Assembly (NCBI GenBank): GCA_005408345.1
Contig: SEMN01000927.1
Location: forward strand, 1-64,000
Source of the DNA: Macquaria australasica
Lineage: Eukaryota > Chordata > Actinopteri > Centrarchiformes > Percichthyidae
Length of the DNA stretch: 64,000 bases
Direction of reading: 5' to 3'
Under the pieces are notes generated by a model. It was not told where the DNA came from and did not search any database. It worked only from the letters and a program-made list of their open reading frames with translations. This document shows positions 32,166 to 45,264 of this stretch, piece by piece. The first letter of the stretch is position 1, and every line of letters begins with the position of its first letter. A program made the translations under genes and the position numbers.

Positions 32166-33726
32166 CTACTGTATTGATTTCAGCCATTCCAGTGAAATTT
32201 CCCCAAAGTCCCCCAAAGTTATTGTTGCAATAGTAATATTATTGGGGGCCCCTTTAACATCATATGTTTTAAACACACTTTCCCAAGATAAAGTTTAAAA
32301 CACACAAACCAGAAACAGAAGTCTTGCTCTGAAGTCTTGCAAGAGGTGAGTTGTTACTGGAAGACAACAGTGTTTATGGTTAAACAAAAAGGATCTTACT
32401 CTTTAACAAAAATGTCTATCTCTGTAGGGGTCCAGCTGAGACGATCTGCTGGACCAATTCCAAAACTTTTGATAACTATTAGTCATTTAGACTGCTAAGT
32501 GTGCAAAAAAAAAAAACAGGGCCCAGGTTTAAAAATACCAGAATTACCCTTTAAATTAAACAGGGTTTCTCAAAGTCTGGACCAAGGTCGGGATCCGTGC
32601 CGAACTGCAAATCAATCCGGGCAGGACCATGTAGCACATTATGTGTGGATATATTTCTTGTGTTTGAGTGTTGCTTTTGTGGTTAATGGCCCACATACAT
32701 ATTAGTGCACACGCATGTACAATGTGTGACATGCAACACTACACAAAGCCGCCTGTGTTTATGTGTGTCGTCAAAGTCTGCGTTTGCATTAAACTGGTCC
32801 AATTGCAAGTGTAATGTCATTACCATGACAAATTCAGTCAGTGACTTGTCAACGTTATCCCAAAGATGTTGATGTCAAACTGACACAGAAATGTATTTAT
32901 TCATTCATTCTGCTGCAGTCCAGCACTAAACCTATGAGCTCATACTGCAGCTGCTTGTGGTGTCTTTCTTGATTGAACTGACCACTTGATCAGTTAATTT
33001 GACCTTGCATCTAATATAATATAATATAATATAATATAATATAATATAATATAATCATCTTCCATCTTTGCTTTTCACCAAATAATGATAATCCTCCCTG
33101 ACAGTTGTTAATGGTGTTCTGAAGGACTATTCTGGTGTTCAGTGTTGGACCACTAGGGGTTGCTGTAACACTGGCTGCTGCCCTGTTATGAAACCTTTGT
33201 TCCCCTTTGTCTGACTGCAGCACTGCTGCAATGTAGACAGACAGGGGTGGGGACCCTTTCCCACTCTGACTGCTCTGTGCCTCCTCTATCTGTGTGTGTG
33301 TGTGTATGTGAGGGCATAGATACGTGTGAGAGCGCATGTGTGTATGTGTGTTTTTGTCTTACTGCAGCAGTCCTGTGCTCTAGGGTGGGGTCTCTCTGTC
33401 TGTCTGTTTTCTCTCATTTCATTTCTCTTTATTTATTGTAATGACTTATCAGAAACTGTATTCCTAAAGCAGGATTTAAAAAAAACAGTTTAGTCATGTA
33501 AACCATGAATGAAACATGAACACACACATAGTTCAATAACACATAATCAATAGCTCTAAAACTATTTTTAAAATACGCAATATGTAGATGTGCAAAGCAT
33601 TCAAAAGATAATTTGAGTCTAACTCTGAGCAGCATTATTATTCATGTCATGTCTGGCTCCTCTGATTCCTCTCTGGCAGCTAGATTAAGCAGACATCTGA
33701 TGCTGATGCTCATCATGAATGAAACA

Positions 33727-33764
<38 letters not shown>

Positions 33765-34770
33765 CATATGCAGCAGCAACTCTACAGAGCAAGAATGAAA
33801 CACACATCCCAGAGCAGGGGAGCAATGCCAGACAGGTGTGGTTCAAACATTCAGAACATGAATCTTTATAGGAAACATTGCCAACGATGTGTATAAATCT
33901 ATTCTCCCCCTGCTTATATTCAAAGCATATTGACAGTGCACTCAGCTGTCTTCACTGTGACCTCACTTTAACCCTCCTGCTATGGCTGCAGGAAGCGTGA
34001 TGCTGCACTGTACTGTGCACCACTGATGACATACACATCTAGTCATATAATACTGTGCTACTGGAGGGAAGGAAGGAAAGAAGAAAAAGGAAGCAAGAAT
34101 GAGCAGTATATAAACTTCAGCACCCCAGGGTCCGCTCTGTCAGCCTGGGTTAGAGTGCAGATCTATTAGCTGGGAGCTGATAAGACAGCTCTGCTAATTG
34201 CCGCTCATTATCTTCCTACATTTGTTGCCGTAACGGCACTTTACTGGTGAGTGTACTGGATCCACTGACCAACTTAGAATGGGAGAGATGGGCGGCAGCA
34301 CCCATCGGAGCCCTAGTCTGTTTGAGATGCTATGGAAGAATGTCAGATAGTCATTGTTCAGTGAAAGGTCTGGGTGCTGAAGACAGCCAAGTAGCTGTAG
34401 ACAGTTACAGTAGTTAACTGTCAGATATCTGCACAAGTATGGACCTAACTATTTTTCAACATCTGTCAGTCACTGCATATAAGACGATAAGAAAGGTACA
34501 GAGGAAAGCAAGAAATCATTTTTTATTTTACATTCATGGTAAAATAATCCTGTGTTGAATATCTTAGAACACATAATGATTTTAAGTGCTGTTAGCAATT
34601 AAATTTCTCATGACTTACTTTGAGACAAGGCTGCAAATTTCAGTTTCCAGGGTGTGCAAATAAGAAGTCAATGGAGCAACATGCAGATAATGCTGTAACA
34701 ACACAAGCTATTACATATATTTATATATTGGGGCTAATTCTTGTCCCTGTTTTTGATTAAGAGTCTTAAG
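32166..34770. other. Spacer with microsatellites
   Basis: No gene recognised. It holds an (ATAAT)n pentanucleotide tract (33013-33055), a short (TG)n tract (33291-33305) and a (CA)n tract (33727-33765). Open frames passing through these tracts are not genes. Confidence 0.55.
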
Positions 34771-35244
34771 GCCAGTTCAGACCAAAGATTTACGATGAGA
34801 CAAAACCATTAAAGAATGCTGCAGGGAAAAGTTGCAGCGTTGTGAATTGGCCCATTTCAGCTCGACTCAAGCCGGCTGATGGCGTCGCCTGAGACTCAGC
34901 TTGTCAGGTCGCCAGTGGCTGATTTTAGAACGTAAGGCACGTCACATGTTTCAACAGCCAATCAGCCCATAGCGAAGTCAGCTAGTCATCTTGACCTGCT
35001 TGTTTTTTTATGTTTTCGCTGTTTCATCAATACTAGAAATGCAACTGTAGCAAGTAACTCACTATCACTATCCTCATTCATATTTTAAGATGCTACAAAT
35101 TATATCCAGCTATAAAAAAAGCCTGAAAAGCCGGAATTACAGAGAGTCATTGCTATGGAAACAATACATCGTATTGTCTAGTTGCATTGGTGTAAACTGG
35201 CAGGTTTCAGCTTGTCTTGTCACGAATCTTTGGTCTGAACTGGC
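34771..35244. mobile_element. MITE with 20-bp perfect terminal inverted repeats
   Basis: gccagttcagaccaaagatt at 34771 is matched exactly in reverse complement at 35225-35244. The inside (474 bases overall) has no coding capacity. The family looks hAT-like by size and terminal sequence, but no target-site duplication is clear. Confidence 0.8.
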
Positions 35245-38208
35245 ATTTAGTGAAAACACAACTTCCAGGTTCTGTTCCAGAAGTAAGAAAACCTCATTCA
35301 ATATCTCTGGAACAATATAGAGTGGTTCCATTTGTCTAGATAGGGATAATAAATTATTAAAAAATGATGTAGTAATTAATAATTTAAAGCTATACTAATA
35401 TTTTTATATATGCTGCCATTTTTATTTTTTAATGAGTTAAGTGACTGTGTAATATGAAAGTGTTGCTCCTAGTCACAAACCTGTTATTACCCAACATAAT
35501 AGTTCTCCTCACCTTTACAGAGCATTTTAGCATCTTTCAGCCGATTGTTTTGGTTTTACGGCCAACATCGACATTATTTTGTTCAGTCCCACAGCACAGT
35601 GAATTATGGACTTACACTCACCTGGTGGACTTCACATGAATGGTTGCATGAATGTTGCTCTGTGTCTGCTGGATGTGTAAATAGGCAACTGTTTATTTTA
35701 TTAAACAGTTGCCTATTTATTATTATTATTGCTTATTATTAAAACATGTATTACTAATACATTCACCATATCAACTTTATAAGGTGATAGTATGTCAATG
35801 TTGGTTTCACAGCCTGTTGAACTCAAGTGGCCAAATCTTTTTTTCTATTAATGTAGGTTTAATATGTCTGTTTTTCCACCTTTAACATACACCACTTCCC
35901 ACAAGCCCCAGTCTATTGTGGGTTAAATGTCACCAAATTGACAGACAGTATAGGGGGACAGCTGATCTTGTAGAGAGAATGTCAAAGTGACAAAGACTTT
36001 CATTAGGAGGTACAAAATAACAGGAAGAGACTCAAAGCAGCCTCTAATTAAAGTGTTACACTGAACAGAAATGTTCCAGTATAGTGCTGCTGATAGGGTG
36101 TGTATCCTGCTAGCCTGAACCATCTGCTTTGTTTGCCAGTTGTGTGTTTGTTGTAGCTGACATGAATTAGCTTAATTGGAAACTAGAAGCCTGTTAAAGA
36201 TGTAAAGCCACAATAACAGCTGGATGTCTTAATTACTCAGCATTGATTTAACATCAGCATCACAGACATTCTGTCTTTGTCACTTTCACAGGATGAACAG
36301 CAGGCAGCACAAAGTACCTCATCTAAGTGTATTTCATTATTCAAAAGTTATTGACATTTCATTAATGGGAAACTGGTGATTACAGTTTAGCTACTCTTTC
36401 AACTCATGAAGTCAAACTTTCAAAAGCAGACAGCTGAAAGTTAAATTGAATTATTTAATTCATTAATTTGAAAGTTCAGTGTAACAATTTGGTGAATTGA
36501 CTTTTAAAAAACAAACCTACATTAAATTATATTTTCAAATGTTGACATGGTTGCTTGTAGTGCCAAACCCACAGGGAACAGCCAGTTGTGCAGCTATTAA
36601 GGTCCTGCAGTGACGTCGCCATCTAGCACCGGGTGCCAAACTGAAGGGTGGAAGCAATGCACTGTTCATACATAACAATTGCTTTGAGAATCAGGGTCAA
36701 GTTTTACCAAATTTGCAACATACAACCTATGATTTGCAACATGAAATCATTTCCTCTACGTTTTATGATGTGTCACTTTTCAAACTCCAGGCCCAAAGGA
36801 TTTTTCTAATTTCTTTTGTGAAACAGGCCCTGGTTATTAAATTGGGCAAATTTCCACCTTTTGAACACTCTAAATGGCTTGAAAGATGCAGGGATACAAT
36901 AAAGGAATTACATCTACGTGATGCCTATACTGTCCCTTCTCATAGCAATAACATGTACCACCTCTCATCCATATAGAGCTTAAATCCCTCCAACGTAACA
37001 AGGCCAGTTTCTTAATTAGCTTATGAGACAAATGTTATGGTAAACACTACATTCTGCTGCAGGCTTCATCTGAACGGACAATGGCTGTGAAAGTGCAAAG
37101 TGACGTGCTGTTCTGCAAAACCATACTTAAATGTGTTAAGTGTGTGAACCTTCTCCTTCTCCCCAAATTGTCAAAAGTCAGGTTGATTCGCGCGAGCAGA
37201 ATTCAACTTTGAGAGCAGAGTGAACCTGCGAGAACGTGTATGCCCTCCAGAGCTCACCAAGCAGAAACTCTGTTGCACATGGTGGCTGCTTTGTGCGCGT
37301 GCTGCTTAGTTCTATACACGTAGGTGCTGTTCTTTGCCTCTCCCTATGTTTAGTTTCTCGCTTGCAGCTGCCTGTACAACTCTCGGTTGATGAATTTGTG
37401 CGCGAGGAGTTATATTGTGCGAGTAACAGTTAATATCTGCGCCTGTGAAATAACATAATTTGCTCGTGAGCATGTTTTATCGCGCTCGCAAGATATGACA
37501 TAAATCTAACGCCATAGCTTCAGTTCTCCGTCTGTGTCTACACAGGATGAGTTCATCCTGTAGAGTGTAGGTCACCCGCGTTTTGGCAGTGATTAGAAAC
37601 CAACACACAATCACTGTAGTTACACGTGTACAACTGAAGAAAATAGACTGAAAGTGTTAAAATACGATTTGGGTCACATCACGACTATAACATGACCTGT
37701 TACAAAGCCTGTGTAGACAACTATATTGATTAAAATAGGAGCGTATCCGTCTCACGCGCTTCTGACGGACAACTGAAAAATGTGACTGAATCACCTCCTG
37801 TGTAGAGATGATAGTAGATATTTTTCTCTGGAGTTGGAGGAGAACCAAACAGAGCTAAAAGGAGAATAATTATTGGACTTACATTAATCAGCTTGACACA
37901 AACACAACTCCAGTGGAATGATAATGTTGAATGTCTGAAGCTGCCTGATATGCAAATGTGCAGTTTATCGGTGCAATTTCTGTGAGTTTGTTATGGAGTC
38001 TTTCTGTACCCTAGTGATCAAAATTGTTTAATGTGGCTTTAGGTTTAGACCTTAGACCTGCCTACATGTTGGCTACAGAATGGACTATTCATCAGGCCAG
38101 TCAGGCTAGCTTTATGTTAGTATGCGTCACCCCACACCATCTGCAGTAACACAAACCAGTCTTTGTGCCCTGCATCCTTTAGTCCTAACACAGCAAATTA
38201 AAACGTGG

Positions 38209-38242
<34 letters not shown>

Positions 38243-40735
38243 GTACAAATATCAACGTGGGCTGGACATCAGCATGTTGGCAAATCATGAGGAACGGCAC
38301 CCTGTCTTTAATTTTGAACGGAGAACCTAGTCTGACATGCCATCCAGCGTCACTCAGAAACATAAACAGGGGTTGGGGTGGGAGTGGAAGGGTCTAGGGT
38401 TGATCTAAGGATTAGGAACTGCTAGCTGGGAGAGCCAAGTACCTCAAAGAAAAAGTAGAAAACATTAGTTGGTCTTGACCACCTTTGTAGGGCTCTATTT
38501 TCGTGGCGGAACACAGACCAGCGCAAGCAACGCTCTTGACGGTTTGGTATTTTCCTGACCTTGAAATTGGCTTTGCTCGTTTATGCGGTATTTCACTACC
38601 CAGCGAGTTGTTTGTATTTTGGTGGAAATTGGGTCTTGGACGTTGCACTGAGAATAGATGCTTAGAACCCATCTGTTTCAATTCACTGCCACTTTGGTGA
38701 TTTTGTAAACAAGATGAAACTAAATGCTTGGATCAAATATGCAGCAATAACGGAATAATGCGTAGACACTCAAACAAGTAGGTGCGTTTAAATCGGCATC
38801 ACAAATTTATTTTTAATGTGGTTAAAGCAGGAATGTCAGTAAATCAGTCTGCATTTATCTATTAATTAAAATGAGTGATTCTTAAGCCGTATTTATACTT
38901 AGGTTAGGTTTAAGAGACATGCGCCTCCTCAAAAATATAACTACACGTCGGGGTTATGGCGACAATACCACGTGGGGACAGCAAGAACTGTGATTGGCTG
39001 TGTGTGTTTTCCCCTGAATGTTTCTGATGCCGCTGGAGTTTAAGAGTGAAGACAACATTTAGGAAGTTAAAGAAATACTTTCAGAAGAACAAACATTTAA
39101 AAAGTGATTACATTTCTGCAAACCTTCTTCTCACCGCGATCACCGCTCTGTATGAATGAATGACACAGCGATTACACGGTGGTAGTCTCCTATTCAGAAA
39201 CGAGTCACATCAAAATAACGTTATAAGTTACCTCGATGTTACTCCATCTATGTGTTTAGCTCATTGTTGCTTTGTATCACAAAGTAATGACAGAAAGTCA
39301 ACACAGTTACTGTGTGGAATATAAAGCACAAAACGACCTGATCATATACAGCACATGCATCTAGCATTGCGCACAGCCATTCACTGTGCTGATTAAATTA
39401 CATGCAAACACCAGGCTGCTACAAAATACCCCCATACACCTTTACACACATCAGACGGGTCAGTTATAACTCGTTATTCTGCCTGTTTATGCATAGATTT
39501 AGGATTACCGGGGCTCATTATTCTGTGCACCATGACTTCCTTTCCATCTCGTGTTTTCCAGCAGTTTACTACCAAAAAGTCACTTTCTATCATCAGTGCT
39601 CATTGGAAGACATGTCCATTGTTTTTTGTTCCTGTGGCTATTGCTTTCTTTTAAACCAAAGGCTGATCAAATGTCTTGCACTTCACATGTGAATGGCTCC
39701 AGGTGAAAGTCATGTCCGTGATTACTAATGCTCTGCTGTCTCCTAATTTCAGGATTTTTAATTAAATGTTTTAGCAGGCTTCTTCACAAGTATCAAGAGA
39801 ACAACAAAAAACTCTTGAAACAAATTCCATGAAGTTGGAAAAAGGTGGAATGGTTTTACTAGTCTGGCAACTTCTTATTTTAAGACTTGATACTATTTGT
39901 ATGACTTGATCAGTGCTCTTTGTTGTAAATTGCCCAGGTGTTATTGCTGTCTATTCCTTTCTACAGTAACCAAAAGCAGCCAGAGGAGAAGTCCCAGTGG
40001 ATATGTAGTCTGTGACAGATAACAGTATTGATGTCTCTACATGAGTTGCAATGTTGTCTGGTGGTTAATTAAGCCTGGCAAATCCCCAACTTTACAGTGC
40101 TGTGTTGTTCTCATTGTAGTCTGTACCTGCGGTGGTGTCCTCCACTGACCCCGAACCAGCCAGAAGGAGGAAAGAGAACTCCTCCTTCTTGGAGGATTAA
40201 TAAAGGAGATGAAATCAAACTCTTGTGTCTTCAAACAGATTAGAATAATATGCATGTGATTAATGACCCAGCTGAGCCACAGGGCTGTGATAAATGACCT
40301 TCCTGTCTATGATCAGTGTAGTCTCAGATGAAGTCTACCTGACAGAGCTACAGCTGCTGCAGAGCCACTGTTCTGTCTGGCAGTGGAGAAACTGGCACTG
40401 ACTGCATGCAGTGTAGCACACACTCATACACATTGACTCTGAAAGGACACAATGTATACACCAAACTGAAAACTGGATGATTCTGGAAAACTCTGCATTC
40501 CTTTATTTGACAATGCTATTTGATGTCCAGTGCCACCTTTTTAAATTGATTATTTATACAATATGGCACATAGCGTCTACCATATGGTCTGGTTAAAAAA
40601 ATACTCCCCCATTTAGTGATGCTATAACATTGTCGGACTCATGACAATTTTTCAAAGTATCAAAATCGATGCATTATTCCACACATTCTTTTTCCACATC
40701 AAAACCTGGTGCCTACATTACCCATAATACAACTC
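35245..40735. other. Spacer, no gene recognised
   Basis: Contains a perfect 17-bp hairpin at 35679-35718 (listed separately), a GC-richer patch at 37150-37510 with repeated gcgcg/gcgag words, a (CA)n tract at 38219-38241, and sequences at 38485-38960 that look like ends of MITEs (agggctctattttcgtggcg; taagccgtatttatact) without visible partners. No coding region is supported. Confidence 0.45.
35679..35718. repeat. Perfect 17-bp hairpin
   Basis: aaataggcaactgttta and its exact reverse complement are separated by six bases (ttttat). Confidence 0.85.
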
Positions 40736-40772
40736 AAGCACTGTCTTATGCTAGTAGCATAAGACAGTGCTT
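40736..40772. repeat. Perfect 17-bp hairpin with 3-base loop
   Basis: aagcactgtcttatgct is followed by agt and then the exact reverse complement. A second small palindrome (caagtgacatcacttg) lies nearby at about 40841-40856. Confidence 0.85.
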
Positions 40773-42737
40773 ATGCACACCACACCCACAGCTATCTTCA
40801 TTTTTAAACTTGTGGTCTTCAACCCCAAATGATGCTGACTCAAGTGACATCACTTGAGGCAATTTATCAGCGCAGCTCCCTCTGGAGACACAAAAGGATT
40901 ATGCGGTAGTAGAATTACATAATTTGTACACATTATCTATTAAGATAATGATGTATTTGCATCTGTTAGTACATCTAATTAAACATTTATATCCAACTTT
41001 AGTGAAACTGCAGCAATATGAAGGAAGAAGGGGATCTAATTGTGTAACACTGCGATACTAATAAAGTTACGTTTCCAGTGTGCTGTCATTTGCATGCCTG
41101 CTGGGAGACAGAGCAGGGCAGGATAAGGACTGTTTTTTGGATCAAGAGAGGTCTGAATACCATGAGAGGATGTCAGTGTTGAGTTTCTACAAAATTGCAG
41201 TCTTGTTCTTGAAGCAAGTTGCAGCAGAGTGTGAGCTCTCCTCTTGGGTGAAGTCTTCATTACCAAAAAAGAGGTCTAATATTGAGTTTGGACTGACATA
41301 GTATTGGGGTGTCATTTAAAGCTTGATTTTCAGGTTTTTATTAGTTGAGTATCATAAAGTTGTCTGCCTCTGAACAATCTCCATTAATTTGAAGCCATCC
41401 ATCACATTACTGCTGCTTATTTCGCAGGTCTGGCTCAAGGTGGCAGCACGTTAAGTACGGTAGACTAGATGTCCCTCTCCCCAGCCATGCCTTTTAGCTC
41501 TTCCTGGGGGATCCCAAGGCGGGGTATGTAATCCCTCCAGCTTGTTTTGGGTCTCCTGGGGTCTCCTCCCATTTGACAGGCCCAGAAAGCCTCTAGAGCA
41601 GTGGTTCTCAAACTTTTTCAAGCTCCTTCTAGATGTCGTCCAGCCACCTTGCAAAGGAAGCAAATTTGGTATCCGTGAGTTCATGCTTTCAGTCATTATC
41701 CAAAGCTAATGGCCTTAAGTGAGGGCTTGAAATGAAATCTACTGGTAAATTGAGAGCTATACCCACGACAGTCTGGTACAACACCTGCATCACTGCTGAT
41801 GCTGCACCAATCTGTCTGTCAGTCTCATGTTCCATTTTATCCTGACTTGTGAACAAGTGGGAGGCAGTCCTGGATGGTTACATAAAAAAGCTCAGGGGAG
41901 CGGCTGTGTGCTGCTCTTTGTCAGAGGTGGGGAAGTTAACCAGACCATTTTCCAAACCATCCTTGAAGTCTTTTGTCTTGTAAAACCAAAACATACTGTT
42001 TGAAAACACCAGATAAAGCTTAAATCGTACCTTTGTGTCACTTGTCGAAGTTTGTTTTTGAGTGTGGAATAGGCTCATTGTCATATTTCATCAATTAACC
42101 AAAACAAATATAGCAAAATACTAATATATTCTAAAGAAATAAACAAAATCTCTTAACTGAAAATCCCAATCCCCCCATGATGTAGCGGACACTTGGTACA
42201 GTCTGATTGGCCACTTCCTGTATTCAACAGTTCTACTTTAGGGGTGCATCATCAGCACTGGTAACTCAAAAGAAATAGAAAGGAGAATTCTTTAAGATAA
42301 ACTTAAAGGTGGGGTCAGCGATTCTGGAGATGTTATTTACGTTTCATTACTATCAAGCCGTAGCTCCGTTCCTGGTGGGCAAGGACGTGGAAGAGGGAGA
42401 GTAGCCAGCAGAAGTCCAGTGCACGAATAGTGTTGTGTGGCTCAGTCTGAGCCACTTTGTTTGTTTCCTATTTACAGAGCCAGGGCTGTGTACAAACACC
42501 AGATCTTTTTTCAGCGCACAGACAGAGCAGACAGCTAGCGGACTGTGTTGACTGTGCAGAAGTTTACTAAATGTGTGCTCTACAAATAGAAACTAATGTA
42601 CTGCCAAAAATACGATATTTGATGTATGAAACAAAGCTATGTGTCATCATCTATCTGTTTGCTGATGTGTGTGCAATGTGAATGTAATGTTTATAAGGTC
42701 AAAAGGTCAACAAACAAAATGAGGAGAAAATTAACTA
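40773..42737. other. Spacer with a LINE-like fragment
   Basis: No gene recognised. At about 41465-41600 the words agctcttcctgggggatccc and gtctcctggggtctcctccc resemble a common fish LINE 3' fragment on the minus strand; the family name is uncertain. At 42305-42560 a sequence beginning ggtggggtcagcgattctgg looks like another dispersed repeat. Confidence 0.4.
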
Positions 42738-42838
42738 TTCCATCCATCCATTATCTATAACTGCTTATCCTTAGAGGGTCGCGAGGGGCTGGAGCCGATC
42801 CCAGATGACATTGGGTAAGAGGCGGGGTACACGGGAAA
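42738..42838 (-). mobile_element. LINE 3' tail fragment
   Basis: tccatccatccattatct followed by gctggagccgatcccagatg is the kind of (ATCC)-type tail found at the 3' end of RTE/Rex-type LINEs in fish. Only the tail is present. Confidence 0.5.
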
Positions 42839-42932
42839 ACACAATGAGTGCAGGAGGGTTAGGGACATTTAAAACAGTTGTGTGGCAGCAGGTGTGGCCA
42901 TCACACCTATACATATACATATCTCTATACAT

Positions 42933-43571
42933 ATAGAGATAGAGCACAATTAGGTCCTGCCCACCGGAGGGGAAAACTATTAATCGCTCTCCATTGACTT
43001 TGTATTGCATGAAGGTGCCTCCTTATCACTTCGGTCTGCTAGCAAACAACAGAAACATGCCTAAAAGCTGCTGTGTGGTGGGATGCTAAGTTTTATAAGC
43101 TGCTGAACCCAAAAACTGAGTCTTTAAGAAGACAAATGTCACTTTTAGGCTAACTATATTGCTGTAAGTTAAGCTAAAGCATTTTGACAGTAAGCAACTT
43201 GTGTAGTGGAATGTGGCATAGTTAACTACAGTAACTTGAGCAGGGACACTGAGATAGACCGACAGTACTGAGTTTGTCCTCTCTGGTAGACACAGGGTGC
43301 TAAAATAATCCTTTGACATGCTGAAATCTAATGTTTTTAGCTAGCTACAGGCATTTTGTTAGCGTTGCAGCCCTTGGTTGCATATTGTGGTGCCGACTGT
43401 TTTCCCCTCCGGTGGGTGTGGTTTTCAGAGTATGACACGATGCGTTCTGTCTCTAAACCACTTTATTTGGAGGTAAAACTGAAAGTGAGCGCATCCAAAG
43501 TGAAACAATGGGCTTGCAGATTGTTTTATGGCGTGGTTTTCAGAGTATGATGTGTTGCGCTCTGTCTCTAT
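42933..43571 (+). mobile_element. MITE carrying a THAP-type start codon, copy 1
   Basis: Outer ends read atagagatagagcaca on the left and, reversed, tgcgctctgtctctat on the right. Inside lies a second inverted pair, ccaccggaggggaaaac (42961) against gttttcccctccggtgg (43399-43415). At 43057-43089 an ATG opens MPKSCCVVGC followed by TAA; this is how many THAP zinc-finger domains begin (first Cys pair). No transposase follows, so it is a deletion derivative of a THAP-encoding DNA transposon or gene. Confidence 0.6.
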
Positions 43572-44093
43572 ACAGTATATTCATTAAGAAAAATCCCAGC
43601 CAGAAGCCACATGTGGCAGGTAGGAACCACGAGGATGGATGAAAACCTGACAGCTTAAATGGACCACCCTGTTGGAAGTGGCAAACCTGATTAGTCTTTT
43701 GTTCCTGTCAGCTGACCATCAGCTAGTGTGGTGGCGTGCATGACTCACATGTTCCGCCTTGAGTAATGCAAAGCTTCATTTATGGTCTGTAGTCTCTTGA
43801 TTTATTTTTCCCTTGCCATGTTATGTGCTGGAAGGCTTTTGCTGGGCTTCACTAGCCAGGATTCAAAAGACATACACGTACACACATAATCATTTTGGGT
43901 CATAAAGTAGGGCTTACAAACTCTTATGAATACAGACACACGCACCTAATTTTCCCTTTCCTTTTGTCCCAAGGTGGCTGTAGTTTCTCCCATGAACACT
44001 CCTTCCCTCTTTGGCTGCCAGGGTTTCACAACAAAGTGGATCCAAAACACAGAAATGTGCTTTGACCATGAGATGCAAAGAAAAAACAATCTT

Positions 44094-44096
<3 letters not shown>
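43572..44096. other. Spacer between the two inverted MITEs
   Basis: No gene recognised. It contains ordinary AT-rich sequence leading into the long (CA)n tract. Confidence 0.5.

Positions 44097-44184
<88 letters not shown>
44097..44184. repeat. (CA)44 microsatellite
   Basis: An uninterrupted run of 44 CA dinucleotides. All long open frames through it are artefacts. Confidence 0.98.
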
Positions 44185-44186
<2 letters not shown>

Positions 44187-44589
44187 GGTCACAAAGCCAA
44201 CAGAAAGAACTGCTTATGCTCAGTGGCATACAAAAGCTTTCCACAGAACGGTCTGACTGTAATTACTGTCATCAGCTTCACTTAAGTCTGTATACCTGCA
44301 GAGCAGTTCAAAAATTGAGAATTGACACTGAGCAGTGCAAAATCTTCACAAGGCTGGAGACCCAGCTATATACCCAGAAGACAGAAATCTCTGGAAGATG
44401 TTCACAACTTGGATGTTATTTATGAAGCTTTGGCCATCATTCCTATTGGTGTTAGTAAGAATTTACTCACAAAGTGAGAAAACAATCCCAATTGGGAACA
44501 AGCCCAATGAAGGGCAAGAAAAATCGAGAGGAAGACAGACAAACTTACAGGGCTTTCATACCAAACGCATAACTAGGACATAGCGGAGA

Positions 44590-45264
44590 GCAAGCCCATT
44601 GTTTCACTTTGGATGCGCTCACTTTCAGTTTTACCTCCAAATAAAGTGGTTTAGAGACAGAACGCATCGTGTCATACTCTGAAAACCACACCCACCGGAG
44701 GGGAAAACAGTCGGCACCACAATATGCAACCAAGGGCTGCAACGCTAACAAAATGCCTGTAGCTAGCTAAAAACATTAGATTTCAGCATGTCAAAGGATT
44801 ATTTTAGCACCCTGTGTCTACCAGAGAGGACAAACTCAGTACTGTCGGTCTATCTCAGTGTCCCTGCTCAAGTTACTGTAGTTAACTATGCCACATTCCA
44901 CTACACAAGTTGCTTACTGTCAAAATGCTTTAGCTTAACTTACAGCAATATAGTTAGCCTAAAAGTGACATTTGGATGTTTGACTGACCAGTGACAACCT
45001 GCTTGCTGCACACATAGGCATACTGAGCGTCAGGATCCCACAGTTTTCTGTAACTACTTTTGTCTTCTTAAAGACTCAGTTTTTGGGTTCAGCAGCTTAT
45101 AAAACTTAGCATCCCACCACACAGCAGCTTTTAGGCATGTTTCTGTTGTTTGCTAGCAGACCGAAGTGATAAGGAGGCACCTTTATGCAATACAAAGTCA
45201 ATGGAGAGCGATTAATAGTTTTCCCCTCCGGTGTGGGCGGGACTTAAATGCGCTCTGTCTCTAT
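44590..45264 (-). mobile_element. MITE carrying a THAP-type start codon, copy 2 (inverted)
   Basis: This is a near-identical reverse complement of 42933-43510, with about 90 extra bases at 44975-45060 (from ggatgtttgactgacc to tgtaactactttt) that are absent from copy 1. The extra segment lies just after the THAP-like start codons in element orientation, so copy 2 keeps more of the ancestral sequence, or carries an insertion. Confidence 0.75.

Noticed and set aside
40736..40772. microRNA precursor
   Set aside because: The stem is only 17 bp, shorter than a typical precursor, and no supporting evidence is available.
43914..44285. Frames through the (CA)44 tract
   Set aside because: They are poly(His-Thr) or poly(Cys-Val) artefacts of the dinucleotide repeat.
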